From Aeromonas aquatica (GTDB taxonomy: Bacteria > Pseudomonadota > Gammaproteobacteria > Enterobacterales > Aeromonadaceae): a DNA stretch of 64,000 nucleotides. Numbering within the stretch: position 1 is the stretch's first letter; each line of letters begins with the position of its first letter. The position numbers and the translations under genes were made by a program. The DNA lies in NCBI RefSeq assembly GCF_000764655.1, contig NZ_JRGL01000012.1:62001-126000 (forward strand). Direction: 5' to 3'. The notes under the pieces were generated by a model. It was not told the origin of the DNA. It did not search any database and saw only the letters and a list, made by a program, of their open reading frames with translations. Positions 47,901-55,244 of the stretch are shown piece by piece.

Positions 47901-48753
47901 GGAGGAGACCCGGGTCAGCGGTCAGGTGGACATTCCCTGGTCGCGGATCCTGGTCAAGAGCCTGCCAGAGAGCGCGGTGGCCGTCTCCGATGACGTGACC
48001 GTGATCTACGATGATCTGCCGCCGGTACCCAAAGCGGCACCGCTACCGATGGAGATCAAGCTCGCCATCCGGCTTGGCGACGATGTCCGGCTGGAGGCCA
48101 TGGGGCTCAAGACCAAGATGACCGGGGCGCTCAACATTCGCCAGGATCCCTCCAAACCGCTGTCGGGCAACGGTCAGCTGGAGCTGAAAGATGGGCGTTT
48201 CAAGGCCTATGGTCAGAACCTCATCATCAAGGAAGGCCGCATCCTGTTCTCCGGCCCCATCGATCAGCCCTATCTCAATATCGAGGCGAACCGGGATCCC
48301 GATACCATAGAGGACAATGTCACCGTCGGGGTACGGGTGACGGGACCGGCGGCCAAGCCGAAGATCACCGTCTACTCCGAGCCGCAGATGGCGCAGTCCG
48401 AGCAGCTCTCCTACCTGCTGCGCGGCAAGGGGTTGCAGACCAGCGGTGAGGATGGCGGCTTCAACGGCCTGCTGGTGGCCGGCGCCGTCAGTCAGGCCAA
48501 CGGGGTGGTCTCCAGCATAGGGGAGTCCCTCGGCATGAGCGATGTGGCTCTGGATACCGCCGGCAGCGGTGACGACACTCAGGTGACCCTGTCGGCCTAT
48601 CTGCTGCCCGGCCTGCAGTTCCAGTACGGGGTCGGGGTGTTCAGCCCCATCGCCGAGTTCAAGCTGCGCTACGAGGTGCTGCCAAGGCTCTATCTGCAGG
48701 CGGTGAGCGGGGTAGCCCAGGCGGTGGATATCTTCTACCGCTTCACCCTGTGA
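44911..48753 (+). CDS. tamB: Translocation and assembly module inner-membrane protein TamB
   Basis: The 1280-residue AsmA-like protein has a single N-terminal membrane anchor (IKRIFLWLMGLIFLLLIGVSLLG), a very long beta-rich periplasmic body and the C-terminal DUF490/TamB domain (about the last 350 residues, GRILFSGPIDQPYLNIEANRDPDTIEDN onwards). It bridges the periplasm and partners TamA. The start is the GTG at 44911 with GGGGGTG ahead; a GTG at 44872 is in frame but lies in the duplicated remnant. A Lys/Ala-rich low-complexity insert is visible at about residues 190-255. Confidence 0.93.
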   Translation: MIWIKRIFLWLMGLIFLLLIGVSLLGFTHPGNQWLWQQAKSALPSLKGELVAGQLGYGWTLKGLGWQDALVDVTIEHAVLDWDLGKLLQGKIWIKSLEVTHPVARAAKSEPAAEEPTAPFVWRPLPLRIQIDSLKVTDLDLAVPGVALTLKSLDIGATLDRKGLIVRGPALDGLNIVLADAPEEPADNKKSADKAKTPAKAAQNKAATDKQDKQGQDVSLAAAKPPEGSKADKSSKSKAASKPAPIALPAIRLPFPIQLEGLSITRLRYQQGELIEGLDQLLLSATAKEERIEVRELSLRHDMADLALSGHVRLVEDYPLSLTLDAKARKGLKPWELDTEQAKLTLDGSVGKLALALQAKGPVAANLKGTLGALDPDLPFELALDWKHLGWPLHKPVKEEPSYQLDKGSLNAKGKLSGYQFALNTGGKGTDVPPFKLALSGKGDLTQLGRIELLLNALTGELKLDGKLAWSKGVKWQGTTEFKEINPAELVPEIKGKLAGKIVSRFEMTEAGHWQLALPELKVEGKLNQYPLALKGELSGNDKMEWTIPALALQSGPNQLQAKGALTAQAWKLDADIDAPTLGGIYPGLKGDVKGQVRLTGSQKAPRVNADLVSGRLSYAGTVLKGIAIKGNALVGDKPAGELALTVANLVQGTTALSQLALNLSGDLNRHDLTLTMKGEPVAADLSLNGGLRGDHWRGTLSTLKMKTPLKRWELMAPWALDLALSKQQLTMGDLCLGSQKASLCVKGSQISAAQGSLEFALNALDLKRLRPWLPDNFRWQAVLSADGRASWRGSQPTLHATVRTTAGTFIADELKTEYQRLELGVDFERQQAAIRLDFASKQIGNIDTALLIKEPAGRGQLSGQLKFDQLKLATFAPLIPEVRSLQGFISADARFDGTLKAPLLYGELDLKDGEVQTHSDMVTLSKLVTRLKIQGNRAELDGTMMVGKGPLALGGWLSWAQQPVTGSLTIKGKDLEAQYPGMGRVRVTPDIAISLGEETRVSGQVDIPWSRILVKSLPESAVAVSDDVTVIYDDLPPVPKAAPLPMEIKLAIRLGDDVRLEAMGLKTKMTGALNIRQDPSKPLSGNGQLELKDGRFKAYGQNLIIKEGRILFSGPIDQPYLNIEANRDPDTIEDNVTVGVRVTGPAAKPKITVYSEPQMAQSEQLSYLLRGKGLQTSGEDGGFNGLLVAGAVSQANGVVSSIGESLGMSDVALDTAGSGDDTQVTLSAYLLPGLQFQYGVGVFSPIAEFKLRYEVLPRLYLQAVSGVAQAVDIFYRFTL

Positions 48754-48771
48754 GGAGAAAGGAGTGTGACG

Positions 48772-48793
48772 ACGGGAGGCCTTGGCCTCCCGT
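48772..48793 (+). terminator. Terminator after tamB
   Basis: ACGGGAGGCC/GGCCTCCCGT with a small TT-centred loop is followed by TTGC. Confidence 0.75.
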
Positions 48794-48836
48794 TTGCTAT
48801 TGGCGACGGGTGGCCGGGAGTGAATACGCCGGGGCT

Positions 48837-48866
48837 AAAAAGCGAAAACCCGGCGCTGGGCCGGGT
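48837..48866 (-). terminator. Terminator of the tRNA-Tyr unit
   Basis: On the minus strand ACCCGGC/GCCGGGT forms a hairpin followed by a T-rich tail (TTTCGCTTTTT), just beyond the second tRNA. Confidence 0.8.
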
Positions 48867-48877
48867 TGTCTGAAGAA

Positions 48878-48962
48878 TGGTGGAGGGAGAAGGATTCGAA
48901 CCTTCGAAGGCAGAGCCGTCAGATTTACAGTCTGATCCCTTTGGCCGCTCGGGAACCCCTCC
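48878..48962 (-). tRNA. tRNA-Tyr (anticodon GTA)
   Basis: This 85-base gene has a CCA end encoded at 48878-48880, GTA anticodon at 48926-48928 (reverse strand), long variable arm as expected for type II bacterial tRNA-Tyr, and TTCGAATCC T-loop. It is the distal of two nearly identical copies separated by 46 bases and transcribed together. Confidence 0.96.
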
Positions 48963-49008
48963 ACGGGGTATTTCTCTTTCGATGTGGTACTGCTTTTTTG
49001 CACTTGAA

Positions 49009-49093
49009 TGGTGGAGGGAGAAGGATTCGAACCTTCGAAGGCAGAGCCGTCAGATTTACAGTCTGATCCCTTTGGCCGCTCGGGAACCCCTCC
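49009..49093 (-). tRNA. tRNA-Tyr (anticodon GTA), first copy
   Basis: This 85-base gene carries the GTA anticodon at 49057-49059 and an encoded CCA at 49009-49011. It is the promoter-proximal copy. Its sequence appears identical to the second copy in the mature region. Confidence 0.96.
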
Positions 49094-49107
49094 TCGAGTG
49101 CGAGCGC

Positions 49108-49135
49108 ATACTAACAGATCTGTCGCGCTTGTGAA
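49108..49135 (-). promoter_or_regulatory. Promoter of the tRNA-Tyr pair
   Basis: Read on the minus strand, TTCACA and TAGTAT are separated by 16 bases. The segment after the -10 is G+C rich (GCGCTCGC), typical of stringently controlled stable RNA promoters. The mature tRNA begins about eight bases after the predicted start. Confidence 0.65.
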
Positions 49136-49217
49136 CCCCTTGGCTTTATTTTTAATGCTCAAAGGATCGGGTTGACGGCCGATAAGCAATGAAACCCCCA
49201 TTTCCAAGATTTATCTC

Positions 49218-49742
49218 ATGCTGCCCAGCGCGATTCGTGATCGACTGCTCGTTGATGAAGCCCAGTTGGGCCAGCGCCTCAACCAGGATCTCCGGCAAGG
49301 GGACAGGGCCGACTTCCGGCTGCACCTCGCCCTGCTGAGCGGGGCCGTCGAAGATCAGCCCTGGTTTGGGGCCACACCGGCGGCGCAGCCGCAAGAGCAG
49401 GAATGGCGCAGCCATTTCGGTCTGCCGCCCAAGGCGGCCTTGCAAGGGACTGTGGCGGAGCCCGATGCCAGCGAGCTCAACGAGCGTCTGCAACAGGGGG
49501 GGAACATGGTGGATGTGCGGCTCTGGCTGGCGCTGCGCTCGCCCCCGCTGGTGAGCAAGGCGCCGGCCCTGGATCCCGCCATCTACGACAACCTCTCGGC
49601 GTTGGGACGTGAGCGCTGGCAGGAGAGACAAGCTGCCCGGTCTCTGGCTTCCTACCCTGGAGGGGAGGTGCCCATGCTGATGCTGCCGCTGCTGGAGGAG
49701 TTGAAACTAGGAGTAGATGCCCGCTTGCGCTGGCTGAGTTGA
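49218..49742 (+). CDS. Uncharacterised protein, possibly of the VC2046/SO_2500 family
   Basis: The 174-residue soluble product has no signal peptide or obvious catalytic motif. It is rich in Leu, Gln and Pro, with a helical appearance and a C-terminal LLEELKLGVDARLRWLS. I recall similar short gammaproteobacterial proteins named after VC2046, but cannot confirm this by eye. Start ATG at 49218. A strong terminator follows at 49763-49788. Confidence 0.55.
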   Translation: MLPSAIRDRLLVDEAQLGQRLNQDLRQGDRADFRLHLALLSGAVEDQPWFGATPAAQPQEQEWRSHFGLPPKAALQGTVAEPDASELNERLQQGGNMVDVRLWLALRSPPLVSKAPALDPAIYDNLSALGRERWQERQAARSLASYPGGEVPMLMLPLLEELKLGVDARLRWLS

Positions 49743-49762
49743 GGAGCTGAGTGGCAGTATGC

Positions 49763-49788
49763 AAAAAGGCGGGATGACCCGCCTTTTT
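49763..49788. terminator. Bidirectional terminator facing raiA
   Basis: AAAAAGGCGGG-ATGA-CCCGCCTTTTT serves both the upstream plus-strand gene and raiA. Confidence 0.9.
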
Positions 49789-49815
49789 GCTCAATGGATG
49801 AGATGACTGCCCGGA

Positions 49816-50160
49816 TCAGGCGTCGGCTTCGTCAGGCTCCGTCTGGGGAATGTCCTTGCCTGCGGCGGTTGCGCGGCGAGCAAGGGGTTTCTCGGTGTGG
49901 CGATTGAGCTGGCGTTCCAGCTTCTGGCCCAGATCCGTGATGGCGGCGTACAGATCCTCGTGCTCTGCCTGTGCAAACAGCTTGCCGTTGGGGATGCCGG
50001 CGGTGGCCTCGACGATATAGGTCAAACGCTCCTTGGAGATGATCACATGGGGTGTGATAAGAGGCACTTGAAGACGCTCGAGCTTTTCAAAACGGGATTC
50101 GATGCGCTCGCGAATGGCTGGGGTGATGTCGATGATTTTGCTGGTGATTTCGATTTTCAT
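49816..50160 (-). CDS. raiA: Ribosome-associated inhibitor RaiA (HPF/YfiA family)
   Basis: The 114-residue protein binds the 30S subunit in the mRNA/tRNA channel, stabilising idle 70S ribosomes in stationary phase or stress. It resembles E. coli RaiA, with MKIEITSKIIDITPAIRERIESRFEKLE at the N-terminus and KLERQLNRHTEKPLARRA further on. It keeps an acidic C-terminal tail (DIPQTEPDEADA), which distinguishes RaiA from short HPF. A CRP site sits at the expected distance upstream. Confidence 0.93.
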   Translation of the reverse strand: MKIEITSKIIDITPAIRERIESRFEKLERLQVPLITPHVIISKERLTYIVEATAGIPNGKLFAQAEHEDLYAAITDLGQKLERQLNRHTEKPLARRATAAGKDIPQTEPDEADA

Positions 50161-50201
50161 ATTGGCCCCCTTTGGGTCGTCTTGCTTGTGTCTTCACCTC
50201 C

Positions 50202-50207
50202 AGATTA
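50202..50207 (-). promoter_or_regulatory. Predicted -10 of raiA
   Basis: On the minus strand TAATCT lies at the right place for transcription starting near 50195, about 35 bases upstream of the ATG. Confidence 0.5.
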
Positions 50208-50227
50208 CCCATGTCGCCAGATTGAAA

Positions 50228-50243
50228 TGTGATCTGCGTCACA
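50228..50243. promoter_or_regulatory. CRP-cAMP site upstream of raiA
   Basis: TGTGATCTGCGTCACA matches TGTGA-N6-TCACA perfectly. Its centre is about 41 bases upstream of the predicted raiA start of transcription, the position used by class II CRP activation. Confidence 0.8.
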
Positions 50244-50337
50244 AAATAAGGCCTTGGTTATCTAGCGATTTATAAATTGTGAGCTTTTCCCGTTTCATGC
50301 CAAAAACCGCTTGAGCTCCACGAAACGGGCAGGCAGT

Positions 50338-50556
50338 ATGAAGAAACTAGGCTCGTCTCTGTCCCCTCTTGGCAGCGCCTTGTGTCGACCTGATGTCTGG
50401 TTTTTGCCGCTTAGTTTCGTATTTTCTCTGTCTATCCTCGTCACCGCATCGCAGATTGATTGCCATGCGCGAATGGCGGTATGCGTAGAAGCGGATATTC
50501 CTCCCCCTCAAGCGAGCGTGGTGGATAACGTGGTTGCTGTAGTGTTGGAGTCGTAA
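50338..50556 (+). CDS. Possible small membrane ORF preceding the GGDEF/EAL gene
   Basis: A 72-codon frame starts at ATG 50338 and ends at TAA 50554-50556, directly followed by the ATG of the next gene (TAAATG). It would encode one membrane helix (WFLPLSFVFSLSILVTA). A GGCAGG precedes the start. I do not recognise it, and it may only be leader sequence. The tight junction with the next gene is the main reason to list it. Confidence 0.3.
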   Translation: MKKLGSSLSPLGSALCRPDVWFLPLSFVFSLSILVTASQIDCHARMAVCVEADIPPPQASVVDNVVAVVLES

Positions 50557-53064
50557 ATGAAGCAACAAGCCACCCAGATGATGTGGTTTTATGATCGGCA
50601 GCATGCGCAATGGAGCCTGTCTGATCATGTCTCTTGCCAGCCCTGGCAGGGGGAGGGGGCTCATCCCTGGGCCGGGCAGCTGGCGCAAGAGGATGAATCC
50701 GGTTTCGCCGATTTTCTCACCAGACTCTATCACTCGCGTCAACCTGGCCAGTTTATCGGCCACCTCTGCGATGAGAACGGCGCCGTGCACCACGTGCTCT
50801 GGAGCGGTCAGTATGTGCCAGCCCAGCAGGTGTGCTGTGGTTGGCTGGCACCGCTGGACGGGGTTCAGGGCGCCGAACTGCCGGACGGCCTGGTGCAACC
50901 CTCCCATCAGTTGCAAGATCCCCTGCTGACCCAGCTGGCCCAGGCCCTTTCCGCCAAGACCGGCCTCGATTTTTGCAATACCCTGGTCAACGAGCTCGCC
51001 CATATTCTGGGGGCCAATGCGGTCTGGCTGACGGAGCGCGTTGGCCGCGATCGACTCAGGGTGCTGGCGGGCCACGGGATCGACCTCAAAGAATATGCCC
51101 TCGCCGACATGCCCTGTCAGCGGCTCTACCGGCAAGATGCCGTCGCCGTGACCCCCATCAGCGAGCCCCTGACCGGCTGCACCGGCCTGCCACCGGGTCA
51201 GCACTATTACGCTCAGCCCCTGCTCGATCGCAGGGGGCAGGTCCTGGGCCATCTGGCGTTGCTGTTCCCGAGTCAGACCCAGACCGCGAACCTGGGCTCC
51301 GTGCTGACCATCTTCTCGGTGCGCATGGTGGCCGAGCTGGAACGTCTGCAAAGCGATGCGCAGTTGCGCCTGTCGGCGGTGGCGTTCGAAACTCATGAAG
51401 GGATCATCATCACGGATCCCGACTTCAAGATCCTGCGCGTCAACAACGCCTTCGGCCAGATCACCGGTTTTGACAACCAGGGCGTGATAGGCCGCTACCT
51501 TGGCAATGACCTCTGGTCCGGGCTGGGTGGGCTTGGCTATGAATTCAATGGCCTGGATCGCTGGCAGGGGGAAACCCAGCGGCTGCACGCCGACGGTCAT
51601 GGCTATCCTCAGTGGGAAATCGTCACGCCGGTGCAGGATGACAAGGGGGGCATCAGTCACTACGTCATCTTCTTTGAAGACATTTCGGAGCGCAAGGCGG
51701 CGGAGCGCCGCATCCAGGATCTCGCCTATTACGATGAGCTGACCGGCTTGCCCAATCGCCGCCAGCTGCACGAGACCCTGGCCCAGGCGTTCATGGAGGC
51801 GAGCCGCGAGCACCTGATCGGTGCCCTGCTGTTTATCGATCTCGATCATTTCAAGACCATCAACGACTCCCTCGGCCACGCTACCGGCGACTGGCTGCTC
51901 AAAGAGGTGGCCAGCCGCCTCAAGCGATTGGTGCGGCAAGGGGATTGTCTGGCGCGGCTCGGCGGCGACGAGTTTGTGTTGCTGCTGCCCTCCCTCTCCA
52001 TCAGCCCTCCCCAGGCTGAGATGCAGGCCGACCTCATCGCCGAGCGGCTCATCGGCGAGATTGCCGCGCCCTACAGCCATGGCGGCCAGGTGTTGCACAT
52101 CGGCGCCAGCGTCGGCATCACCCTGTTTCCCGGGCGGGAGCAGGAGGCGGGGGACCTGCTCAAGCAGGCGGACACCGCCATGTATCAGGCGAAGTCGGCG
52201 GGCCGCAAGACCCGGCGCTTCTTCGATGCCTCCATGCAGTTGCAGGCCGATCGCCGTCTGCTCATCCACAACGAGCTGCGCAGCGCCCTCAACAACCAGG
52301 AGCTGACGCTCCACTATCAGCCCCAGCACATGGTGGAAGGGGGGGACATCATAGGGGTGGAGGCGCTGATCCGCTGGCAACCTCCTGGCCGCGCGCTGGT
52401 CTCCCCCGCCGAGTTCATTCCCATCGCCGAGGAGACGGATCTCATCGTCGACATCGGCAACTGGGTGCTGCACGAGGCGTGTGCCCAATATGTCTCCTGG
52501 GAGGAGAACGGGATCCACGTGCCCCAGCTGTCGGTCAATGTCAGTGCCAAGCAGTTCCATGCCCATGACTTCGTCGACTGCATTCACGACGTGCTGGCCG
52601 CCACCGGCATGGATCCCGCCTGCCTGAACCTGGAGATCACCGAGTCCGTGGTGCTCGGCCATGCGGAGGACACCATCAGCAAGATGGCCGAGCTCAAGAC
52701 CCTTGGCATCAGCTTTGCCATCGACGACTTCGGCGCCGGTTACTCCTCCCTGAGCTACCTCAAGCGACTGCCGGCGGACGAGCTCAAGATAGATCGCTCC
52801 TTCATTCAGGACATCCCCAAGGATGGCGACAACATGGCCATCGTCGAGGCGGTGATCGCCATGGCCCGTCATATGGGCTTCAACGTGACGGCCGAGGGGG
52901 TCGAGTCGCGCCAGCAGCTGGAGTTCCTGCAGGCACAGGGTTGTCATTTCTTCCAGGGGTATCTCGCCTCCAAGCCGCTGCCAGTGCCCTATCTGGAGCG
53001 CTATATCAGCCGGCTGACGCGCCACGAGCGCAGCCCCCAGACCGATAAAAATAGTGTGGCGTAG
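50557..53064 (+). CDS. GAF-PAS-GGDEF-EAL cyclic di-GMP signalling protein
   Basis: The 835-residue cytoplasmic protein has a GAF-like domain (about 125-265), a PAS domain (about 270-395), GGDEF (about 395-565) and EAL (about 575-825). The cyclase motif GGDEF is intact at 469-473 with the inhibitory RxxD site RQGD at 460-463. The EAL signature is intact (EAL at 602-604), with the LNLEITESV and DDFGAGYSSL blocks also present. It could both make and break c-di-GMP; which activity wins cannot be told. No membrane segment is visible. The ribosome site TTGGAG precedes ATG 50557. Confidence 0.92.
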   Translation: MKQQATQMMWFYDRQHAQWSLSDHVSCQPWQGEGAHPWAGQLAQEDESGFADFLTRLYHSRQPGQFIGHLCDENGAVHHVLWSGQYVPAQQVCCGWLAPLDGVQGAELPDGLVQPSHQLQDPLLTQLAQALSAKTGLDFCNTLVNELAHILGANAVWLTERVGRDRLRVLAGHGIDLKEYALADMPCQRLYRQDAVAVTPISEPLTGCTGLPPGQHYYAQPLLDRRGQVLGHLALLFPSQTQTANLGSVLTIFSVRMVAELERLQSDAQLRLSAVAFETHEGIIITDPDFKILRVNNAFGQITGFDNQGVIGRYLGNDLWSGLGGLGYEFNGLDRWQGETQRLHADGHGYPQWEIVTPVQDDKGGISHYVIFFEDISERKAAERRIQDLAYYDELTGLPNRRQLHETLAQAFMEASREHLIGALLFIDLDHFKTINDSLGHATGDWLLKEVASRLKRLVRQGDCLARLGGDEFVLLLPSLSISPPQAEMQADLIAERLIGEIAAPYSHGGQVLHIGASVGITLFPGREQEAGDLLKQADTAMYQAKSAGRKTRRFFDASMQLQADRRLLIHNELRSALNNQELTLHYQPQHMVEGGDIIGVEALIRWQPPGRALVSPAEFIPIAEETDLIVDIGNWVLHEACAQYVSWEENGIHVPQLSVNVSAKQFHAHDFVDCIHDVLAATGMDPACLNLEITESVVLGHAEDTISKMAELKTLGISFAIDDFGAGYSSLSYLKRLPADELKIDRSFIQDIPKDGDNMAIVEAVIAMARHMGFNVTAEGVESRQQLEFLQAQGCHFFQGYLASKPLPVPYLERYISRLTRHERSPQTDKNSVA

Positions 53065-53099
53065 CCCCCATCTTTAACGGGTAGAATGAAAGGCATGTC

Positions 53100-53121
53100 A
53101 CCACCGCCAACGGGCGGTGGT
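53100..53121 (+). other. Hairpin in the slt leader
   Basis: CCACCGCC-AAC-GGGCGGTGG forms a stable hairpin between the GGDEF/EAL gene and slt. No T-run follows, so it is not a clear terminator. Confidence 0.5.
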
Positions 53122-53148
53122 TGTGCCTCTCAAGGGAGAACGCTATTC

Positions 53149-55065
53149 GTGAAAGCCGTCTGGGGAATCATCTTATCGGCGCTGTGTGTGCCTGGGCTTC
53201 TGCCGCAAGCCTCTGCTCAAACCATGGAGCAATCCCTCTATCGTCAGGCCTATGATGCGGTGCGGGCGGACGATCAGGCCCGTTTCCAGCAAATCCGTGC
53301 CCGCTTGACCCATTATCCGCTGCTGCCCTATCTGGATTACTACCAGCTGGCCTTCCGGCCGGGGGCGGCCGATTACGACGACGTGACCCGTTTCATCCGC
53401 CAGCACGGGGACACGCCCCAGTCCAACCGGTTGGAGCGCAGCTACCTCACCTACCTGGCCCAGAGCCAGCAGTGGTCCCAGTTCCTGCGCTTCTATCCGG
53501 CCAAGCCGAGCTCCACCGACTTGCTGTGCATGCACTATCAGGCGCGTTACTACACCGGACAGAAGACACAGGCGCTCAATGAAGCAGACAAGCTCTGGCT
53601 GAGCGGGCAATCCAGGCCCGATGCCTGCGATCCCCTGTTCCAGCTCTGGCAGCAGGCCGGCCTGCGCACCCAGGAGAAAATCTGGCAGCGAATGAAGCTG
53701 GCGTTCGAGGCGCAAAACCCCGATCTCATTCGCCACCTCGGCGCCCAGCTGAGTGGCAACCTGAAGCCCTACGGGGATCAGATGATCGCTTTGTTTGATC
53801 AACCCGCCAGGGCGATGAACCCGGCCAACTTCACGGCGGCGCCCCAGTCCAGACATCTGCTCGCCCTGGGGCTGGCCCGCTACGCCAATCAGGAGCCCGA
53901 GGCCGTGTTGCGCCAGCTGGGGGAGATGAAGCGTCGTTTCGGTCTGAACCAGACCGAGGTGGCGGCCGTGGAGCGCGCCGCCGCGCGCCGTCTGCTGCTG
54001 GACAGATCCCCCGCCCAGCGTGGCTGGCTGGATGGGACCCTGGCGCGCAGCAAGGATGGCGAGTTGCTGGAGCTAAGAGCGCGGCTCGCCATCTGGGAAG
54101 AGGATTGGCGAGGGCTCGAAGGCTGGGTCAAGAAGATGCCCATGGCGCTGCAGAAGGAGGATCGCTGGCGTTACTGGCTGGCTCGCTCCCTCGAGGTGAA
54201 GGGGCAGCAGAAGGCGGCGCGGGATCTCTATCTCGAGACCGCCAACCTGCGCGGTTTCTACGGCTTCATGGCGGCCCAGCGCACCGGTGTGCCCTATCGC
54301 ATCAAGAACCAGAGCTCGGCGCACAAGGTGCCGGACTGGCGCACGGCGAGCAGCCGCTGGCCCTTCCTGCTGCGGGTGCGCGAGTTGCTGGACATGAACG
54401 AGATCACGGCGGCACGCTCTGAGTGGATCCATAACATGGATCGCAACCCGGTGGCCCAGCGCCTCGAGTTTGGTCACATCGCCCTCAATCAGGGCTGGCA
54501 TGAGCTGGCGATCCTCTCCAGCATCCGGGCCGAGGCCTGGGACGCGCTCGACTTGCGCTTCCCCTTGCCGCTCAAGCGCACCTTCTCCCAGATGGCGCAG
54601 GAGCGCACCATGAACACCAGCCTGCTCTACGCCATTTCCCGCCAGGAGAGCGCCCTCTATCCGCTGGCGCAGTCGCCGGTCGGGGCACGTGGCCTGATGC
54701 AACTGATGCCGGCGACTGCCAAGGAGACGGCCGCCAAGCTGGGTGTACCCTATCGCAACGAGCAGCAGCTGTTCGATCCGGCCATGAACATCCGGCTCGG
54801 CAGCGCCTACCTCAAGCGCTTGCTGGATGTGTATGACGGCAACCGGATCCTGGCGGCGGCGGCCTATAACGCTGGGCCCGGCCGGGTCAAACGCTGGCGC
54901 GATCAGAGCGAGAACAAGCCGATGGACGTCTGGGTGGAGAGCATTCCCTATCGGGAGACGCGCAACTACGTCCAGAACGTGCTCTCCTTCGATCTCATCT
55001 ATCAGCACAAGCTGCAGCAACCCCTGCGTTTCATGTCGGAACGCGAGCTCAATCACGCCTATTGA
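53149..55065 (+). CDS. slt: Soluble lytic murein transglycosylase
   Basis: The 638-residue periplasmic exo-transglycosylase matches Slt70. A signal peptide (KAVWGIILSALCVPGLLPQASAQ) is followed by a long alpha-helical doughnut domain and a C-terminal lysozyme-like domain, with catalytic Glu in SRQESALYPLAQSPVGARGLMQLMPATA and AAYNAGPGRVKRW near the end. The start is GTG 53149, preceded by AAGGGAG; an upstream ATG at 53086 would place 21 unrelated residues before the signal peptide. E. coli has trpR after slt; here a GalR-like regulator follows. Confidence 0.93.
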   Translation: MKAVWGIILSALCVPGLLPQASAQTMEQSLYRQAYDAVRADDQARFQQIRARLTHYPLLPYLDYYQLAFRPGAADYDDVTRFIRQHGDTPQSNRLERSYLTYLAQSQQWSQFLRFYPAKPSSTDLLCMHYQARYYTGQKTQALNEADKLWLSGQSRPDACDPLFQLWQQAGLRTQEKIWQRMKLAFEAQNPDLIRHLGAQLSGNLKPYGDQMIALFDQPARAMNPANFTAAPQSRHLLALGLARYANQEPEAVLRQLGEMKRRFGLNQTEVAAVERAAARRLLLDRSPAQRGWLDGTLARSKDGELLELRARLAIWEEDWRGLEGWVKKMPMALQKEDRWRYWLARSLEVKGQQKAARDLYLETANLRGFYGFMAAQRTGVPYRIKNQSSAHKVPDWRTASSRWPFLLRVRELLDMNEITAARSEWIHNMDRNPVAQRLEFGHIALNQGWHELAILSSIRAEAWDALDLRFPLPLKRTFSQMAQERTMNTSLLYAISRQESALYPLAQSPVGARGLMQLMPATAKETAAKLGVPYRNEQQLFDPAMNIRLGSAYLKRLLDVYDGNRILAAAAYNAGPGRVKRWRDQSENKPMDVWVESIPYRETRNYVQNVLSFDLIYQHKLQQPLRFMSERELNHAY

Positions 55066-55069
55066 GAAG

Positions 55070-55106
55070 GGGAGGCAGTCGCCGCGGCGGTTGCCTCCCA
55101 TTCTTG
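55070..55106 (+). terminator. Probable terminator after slt
   Basis: GGGAGGCA and TGCCTCCC form a stem around a G+C-rich loop, followed by ATTCTTG. The T tail is weak. Confidence 0.5.
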
Positions 55107-55148
55107 CCTCAAAATGGTTATCATCCCTTAAGCTTTGTTACAAAAGGA

Positions 55149-55191
55149 AACCTGCCAGGTGATCGGGCACCGCATCTTGGGCTGGCAGGTT
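55149..55191. repeat. Ten-base inverted repeat upstream of the GalR-like gene
   Basis: AACCTGCCAG at 55149-55158 is repeated in inverse at 55182-55191 with a 23-base loop. It lies just upstream of a -10-like TACAAT (55195-55200), so it may be an operator or a leader hairpin. Confidence 0.5.
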
Positions 55192-55244
55192 CGATACAAT
55201 AGCCCGATCAACACAGACAGGTTTCCCCAACAAAGGAATTGAGA

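Noticed and set aside
48866-49134. Short protein frames at 48.87-49.13 kb
   Set aside because: They overlap the two tRNA-Tyr genes and repeat the tRNA sequence in translation.
50347-53025. 892-codon minus-strand frame over the GGDEF/EAL gene
   Set aside because: It is the reverse shadow of a gene with intact, ordered domains.
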